Shown one piece after another: positions 59,390-64,000 of a stretch of 64,000 bases of DNA. The stretch comes from Gyromitra esculenta. Its lineage: Eukaryota > Ascomycota > Pezizomycetes > Pezizales > Discinaceae. Position 1 is the first letter of the stretch; each line of letters begins with the position of its first letter. Below the pieces are notes generated by a model that had not been told where the DNA came from, ran no database searches, and saw only the letters and a list, made by a program, of their open reading frames with translations. The position numbers and the translations under genes were made by a program. The stretch spans positions 372,001 through 436,000 of the forward strand of contig JBCAML010000016.1 of assembly GCA_038503075.1 (NCBI GenBank), in the 5' to 3' direction.

Positions 59390-60900
59390 TTATCTGTGCG
59401 TGGCTATAGCTGTTAAAGGAATAGAGGCAGTCTCCATATCGTCGTGATCAGACTTCTTGGTAGCCCAAGAGCCGTCGCCCCAAATATCTACTGTCAGCCC
59501 TGCACTCCCAGCTGGGCTAAGGCCTGCCTTCAGTTGTTTTTCATAAGCAGCCTCTCTGAGTCTTGCGGCCTCGGCAGGTGTCAGGCGAAGCTACCATATC
59601 GATGTAAGTATATAATCGCCAACCGGGTATCGGAGGAGGAAGCGTACATAAATCTCCACTCCAACAACATGAAGAAACAACGCGACCCATAAACCCATAC
59701 CGAAAGTTAATTGGAAGGCAGCGCCGATCTCTTCAGGTTTGGAGTCTGGGGCGAAATTTGCGTGAACAGGAACATAGCTATTGCCACTAAGGCAAGTAGG
59801 ATAGTCTTCGGCGAAGCGGGCAGCACTTCCAACAATAAAAGAAACTTCGTTACAATCCATCAACTAAGATTCGACAGTGTTAGTTTTGAAAAAATCTATC
59901 GTGTCATTTCTTCTAAAGAGTGAGAGAGAGAGCTTACCCTCCAGTAAGAGTTGATAGCAGTAATAACTTTTGCACCTAGAACCATGACAAGACGGAGGGT
60001 GATAATACTGGACATCTATGATATCGATGAATGGGTTAGCTGCACTGAGCTGACTTGGATGGTCCTGAGCTAGGATATTTTGAAAATTTACTGACATAAA
60101 ACATTGCTCTTAGCATCCAGTTTCTGTGTTGATCAATTTGGAGACGCTTGATGTTGTAGTACGCCATTGAAGTTGCTGAGAGAGTTATGATTGATACAAG
60201 ATAGATTCCTGCTTGCGTGTAAGGGTCGCCGCCGTAAGCTCTCCGAGCAATCATAAGGGCACCAGCTGTCGCAACCCATAGAAGAGTAAGGATTATATAG
60301 CCGTCGATGCGATGGATTATGATGGCATGCTGTATTATTTTAGTAGTTATATGTGAGCGGGAAATCCTATTGTCCTTGATTTCATTTAGATCGAAGGTTA
60401 GGAGAGACTTACATGGCGAATTATCGGAACGAATTGAAACACCGAAAGAATTCCGCATGCTTGAGACTTAGGATCAGTATGATAGACATAAGGGGGATCA
60501 AAACAAGACAGAGGAAGTGTGCATGCATACGTAGGATGGCCCCTAAGTGTATAGTTATACCAACTACAAACAATTAGTTAGCACAAGGCGGAGAATTCTG
60601 ATAGGAGTGTTTTTGTGTATTAACTTCTCATATATCCCTTTTGATACCAATACCATTCCCCAGGGCCTGCTCCCTGAGAGAATACTCCGCCGATATTTAA
60701 ATATGATAATCTAGCAAGACTAAAACCAAGTAGAGCTCCACCAAAGATGATCCCTTTAATTGAATGTTAGTTGCATTTTATAGACTGACTGGGGATATTC
60801 CCGTCTTACATAGAGGAAAGTTATAGCTCCTGTAGAACCCAAGGCCTTTGTATGCTGCTCTGTAGTAACGCAAGAAGACATTTCCGCCCGCTTCAGACAT
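59390..60900 (-). CDS. DUF2306 family multi-pass membrane protein
   Basis: Eight exons: 60810-60900, 60625-60753, 60531-60563, 60413-60459, 60096-60329, 59938-60015, 59648-59863 and 59390-59590, giving 342 residues in one frame. Several membrane segments are visible: WIIFGGALLGFSLARLSYL, IGITIHLGAILPCGILSVF, GYIILTLLWVATAGALMIA, and LTFGMGLWVALFLHVVGVEI. The family signature is the central run IIIHRIDGYIILTLLW, AYYNIKRLQIDQHRNWMLRA and MFYMSSIITLRLVM across an intron. In fungi these proteins are of unknown biochemical role, with distant similarity to cytochrome b561-type folds suggested by the His residues. The C-terminal 60 residues are soluble (LTPAEAARLREAAYEKQLKA). Two very small exons (33 and 47 nt) make the model sensitive to splice choice. 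Confidence 0.8.
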
Positions 60901-61731
60901 ATTTGAGTATATAGTTGAGTATAAATAAAGGGGATAACTTGAAAAGAGGGAAGTGATGCCGAATTCTAGGCTTGCTGAGAAGTATTAATGTGAAGATAAC
61001 CAAAAGAGCACTCTGACCGAAAGATAACTTGTATTCCCTTTATACCATGGCCATAAGAAAAACATAGTTAGCTGAATCAAGGGAAGGCTGAGGCTTCAAC
61101 CAGAGGAGTTTCAGAATATTCGCTAATACGGCGAAATATTCCTCCAGCTTCTGAATTCCAAAGTATTCGCTAGCGCGGCCAAATATTCCTCCAGTTCTAG
61201 GTTTCAAACAATTCGCTAACACGGCGAAATGTTATTCCACGAAAGGGGCCCTGCCAGCGCCGATCATATCACTAACTGCTCTGGTTTCTTACTCTTAAAA
61301 TATTGGCATTGTGCATGCGCTGCGCAGTCTATATCAGGCAACTAAGGTCGATCATTGCTATTCTGAAGCGCTTTGTGGTAACTGGAAGCGGTAATTGGAT
61401 GAAACTTCGGATTAACCCGCTCCAAACTTGGCCTATTAAATTTTTAAATAAGCATTTCAACTGCTATAAGATCTACATATTAGTGTGGCTGACTAGTTTA
61501 TCAGTAGCGTGCAGAGGAAATGTGAGAGCAGCAGGTGGTAACGGGGGGAAATTATGGACTTTCGATTACTTTTTTTATTTTATTTAGATTTGGATGACTC
61601 TCAGGACCAACTCGGTAGTTCCGCCTGCTCGTGTCTGTGTTACTGGTGATGTTGTTACCCTGCTGCTCTAGCCTCTCCTGCACGTGACTGATAAACTTGC
61701 CGCATCAATAAAGTAGATTTGCTTCCGGGGA
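60901..61731. other. Intergenic with a short tandem repeat
   Basis: The DUF2306 promoter side, then AT-rich DNA containing the three-copy repeat at 61119-61231. The 94-codon frame at 61303-61587 lacks any recognisable feature. Confidence 0.55.
61119..61231. repeat. Three-copy imperfect tandem repeat, period about 46-47 bp
   Basis: The core TTCGCTAATACGGCGAA followed by ATATTCCTCCAG recurs with TTCGCT at 61119, 61166 and 61212. Two copies of the core form an imperfect palindrome (TTCGC and GCGAA arms around TAATACG or TAACACG); the middle copy reads GGCCAAA and has lost it. The copies have diverged by several substitutions. Confidence 0.8.
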
Positions 61732-61880
61732 TAGAGCACTGGAGGGGTCAGCGAGGCAGAGGGTATGGCAAGGTTTGGCGGCCTTGGCTAACAAACTGAT
61801 ATACATTTTGTGGCGAAATATTCCATTTGCTACTCAAGCCTCGTTATACCCTCTGCCTCGCTGACTCCTCCACCGCTCTA
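61732..61880. mobile_element. MITE-like element with 35-bp terminal inverted repeats
   Basis: The left end (61732-61766) starts TAGAGCACTGGAGG and the right end (61846-61880), read in reverse complement, starts TAGAGCGGTGGAGG. The two arms then share GTCAGCGAGGCAGAGGGTAT exactly. There are 3 mismatches over 35 bp. Total length is 149 bp, with no coding capacity and TA at both outer borders, as for Tc1/mariner-type derivatives. The family assignment is inferred from the size and the TA ends. Confidence 0.8.
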
Positions 61881-64000
61881 CGTGTCTGTCCTTGATGGTG
61901 CAAACCTTAATGCCAGCGATTGCGTAGTCTGGGGGATCAGATGTCTTACTCCAGCGGTCCGCGAGTTTCAGCTATTTTGAAGGTCCAGCCCAGTTCGGTT
62001 GTAAGTTCTTTCATGCTACGACTCTTGCCTAGTAAATCTCCTGGTCTTTAAATACAATTGGGGAAGTAATATAGCTCTAGTCGCAGTCTCATCACATGCG
62101 GCTTGTGCTGCCGTAAGATCTAGGGCCAAAATGTCTTGGAGGCTCTCGGGGCTTTCCTGTGCTTGGAGGTCTCTTTCCTCCGAAATCCTCGAAGGTTCGG
62201 GGATTTTGCCTCTTGTCTCCGAAAGCACAATCAATAGTATATAGATTGCCGTGAAATGCAAATACCAAACGCTTACGGTATTGGATCACCAGACAGCATT
62301 CTACAAAAGAACTGGCCTAACCCGGATATATTATTCCACCAGACCCTAGCTGTAACTATGGTATACTTTAAGCTTCTTTGGTTAATTTCATATGAGCAGG
62401 TAGGCATGGTGACTATGGGATATGTCTTCCATAGGAATTAGTAAATGTTTAGCGTTCTATTTTACAAAACAGTTTAATTGAGTGCGTATAAGAGGATTAG
62501 GGTTAAAACGGCACTAAAACTGAAGAAATCTATACACCTAGTCATCCCTAGGGCTTTCCAAGGGTCTGCAGTAAATTTTCGATTCTAGCTAGATCCTGCA
62601 AGACAATCTAAAGACTCGTTGTTTCTAGGGTTGAGTGCCTGAATTTTCCGGAAATGCAAAAGTACATGTAAGGTTTAGACCTGTTGCTATATTTGCGGTC
62701 TCCGGCTAGCCGCTTGAGCCCTTCGGATCTGTAGGGAATGCACACGTTCTGCTGGCGTTTAATTAAAACGCTAACTGGAGCTGCAGTCAGCTGCTTCGTT
62801 TTTTTTCAACCTCCCCGAAAATATTCCAAGGGCCCTCGTATCACAAAATATATGCTTCCTTCCTCACGGGAAATGCTCTCCTCGCCAACAGAATCCTCAG
62901 GTCCATTCATTGAAAACCAATCTAGTCCAAATGCCACAGCCAGATGATCGGACTCGTTTTCTCTGCGAATTAGTGCTAACTATTAGTTTTTACCTTGAGC
63001 TAAGTGTCCACCATTTCTCCTCATCGATAAATCGAATTCTTTCACCCATCAGGGGACTCTTAAGACCTGTAGGCAATGTGATAATTGTGTGTGTGTGGGG
63101 GGGGGTAGAAAGCGCAACAGGCAAGATATGCGATTTTACGCAGCAAAGAATTAATTAAAATGCCGTATCCCGTAGGTCTATGGATGCTCACCCGTATAGC
63201 CCCCCCAGGACGGTTCCGCCATCGGCAGAAAGAAAGGAGAGAAAGTACATTCCTCTATAGACGCGTCACCATCCAAATCATGCTTCCTAACTCCCCAACT
63301 ATTGCGGGGGCACTTGATCCCAGTACCCTCGAGTAAGAAATCCCTAGGACCTTGAGGCTAATGAAAACTCAACACTTCCATCCAGATCACGAAGGAATTT
63401 TTTTTCATTTTTCATGGTGCGGCAGGGGTCTCTCTCCACCAACTAAAGAAGGGAGAAAAAAATCACCACTTGCCTGGGAGGACGCTCCTGGGGAATGGAT
63501 TTATGACCGATAGTGTACGGATTTAGTCGGGGGGGGCCGCTCAGCCGGCTTTTTGACTAAATAAAGGTATTTTTATTTTTTTTGGTTTAGTAATTGGAGA
63601 TGAGGCTATGTATATTACCCAGATTTATGTCGGCCCATTGACCTAGGGGCTAGTGGGAGTGTGAGGGAAGCAAGGGTGCTTAGTTGTTTGATCCGGTCTG
63701 TTTTGGACTGGCTAGAGGATGGGGAGAACAGTCTATTATACCTATATGCAAGTATCTTAAACCATCCATTCAGGAGCATTTTGGTCCGGCCAGTCCTCTA
63801 CGGAGCTATCAGTGAGAAAAAAGTTACCAGGCTAAAGGTGTAAGAAGCAAGTCAATAGCTAGACCACCCGTAGGCAATTGACGAAATTATCTCTGAAAGA
63901 TTATTAGATCTAATATGAGGTATTAAAAGAGGGTTTGGAAATGAATATCATTTCCCCAATCTCAGGCAAGGGTCAATGCACAGTGGTTTTTCTAATCATG
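61881..64000. other. Gene-poor right end
   Basis: 2.1 kb with no supportable gene. One TACATGTA at 62663-62670 and a short GT/G run near 63089-63108. Small frames on both strands have no family resemblance. Confidence 0.55.

Overview
The window is nuclear DNA of a filamentous ascomycete (Pezizomycotina). The protein-coding genes are broken by many short introns, mostly about 50-80 nt with GT-AG borders. All recognisable products are eukaryotic housekeeping proteins with fungal-type architectures (Snf4, Get5, Gea-type Arf GEF, She4-type UCS protein, Ypt35, Esa1, a DUF7707 wall protein, a DUF2306 membrane protein). The intergenic DNA is AT-richer and carries transposon debris. A class-level placement (for example Pezizomycetes) is only a guess.

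Layout. 0-3 kb: a decayed ankyrin-repeat gene and empty sequence. 3-8 kb: the TFIIA large subunit (minus strand) divergent from the AMPK gamma subunit SNF4 (plus). 9-12.6 kb: an unrecognised Trp/Gln/Ser-rich protein and the Get5/Mdy2 ubiquitin-like protein. 13-14 kb: a possible gene relic hit by two adjacent solo LTRs that share one 5-bp target duplication. 15-30 kb, all on the minus strand: GDP-mannose pyrophosphorylase, a 9-exon Sec7 Arf-GEF, a She4/UNC-45-like myosin chaperone and a conserved fungal protein of unknown function. 30-34 kb: a 4.2-kb gene-poor stretch. 34-44 kb: CK2 catalytic subunit, the RNase P/MRP protein Rpp1, a taspase-like threonine aspartase and TFIIH subunit Tfb4. 45-48 kb: a GPI-type secreted DUF7707 protein divergent from the PX protein Ypt35. 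48-59 kb, plus strand: a SAS4-domain protein, TAF2 and the MYST acetyltransferase Esa1. 59-61 kb: a DUF2306 membrane protein. 61-64 kb: tandem repeats, a MITE-like element and no recognisable gene.

Functionally the window holds pieces of three general Pol II factors (TFIIA, TFIID, TFIIH) and two chromatin proteins (Esa1, SAS4-domain), plus glucose/energy signalling (Snf4), CK2, Golgi traffic (Gea), endosomal PX targeting (Ypt35), tail-anchored protein insertion (Get5) and wall precursor synthesis (GDP-mannose). I see no operon-like cluster, biosynthetic cluster, CRISPR array or convincing tRNA/rRNA. The most unusual signals are non-coding: a strong excess of the palindrome TACATGTA outside coding exons, the double LTR with a threefold AGTTT target site, and a 149-bp element with 35-bp terminal inverted repeats that shares a 13-mer with a nearby tandem repeat. 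Exon borders were derived by eye from reading frame, splice signals and family conservation; most gene models sum to an intact frame. Tfb4 is the exception: its 5' end is unresolved.
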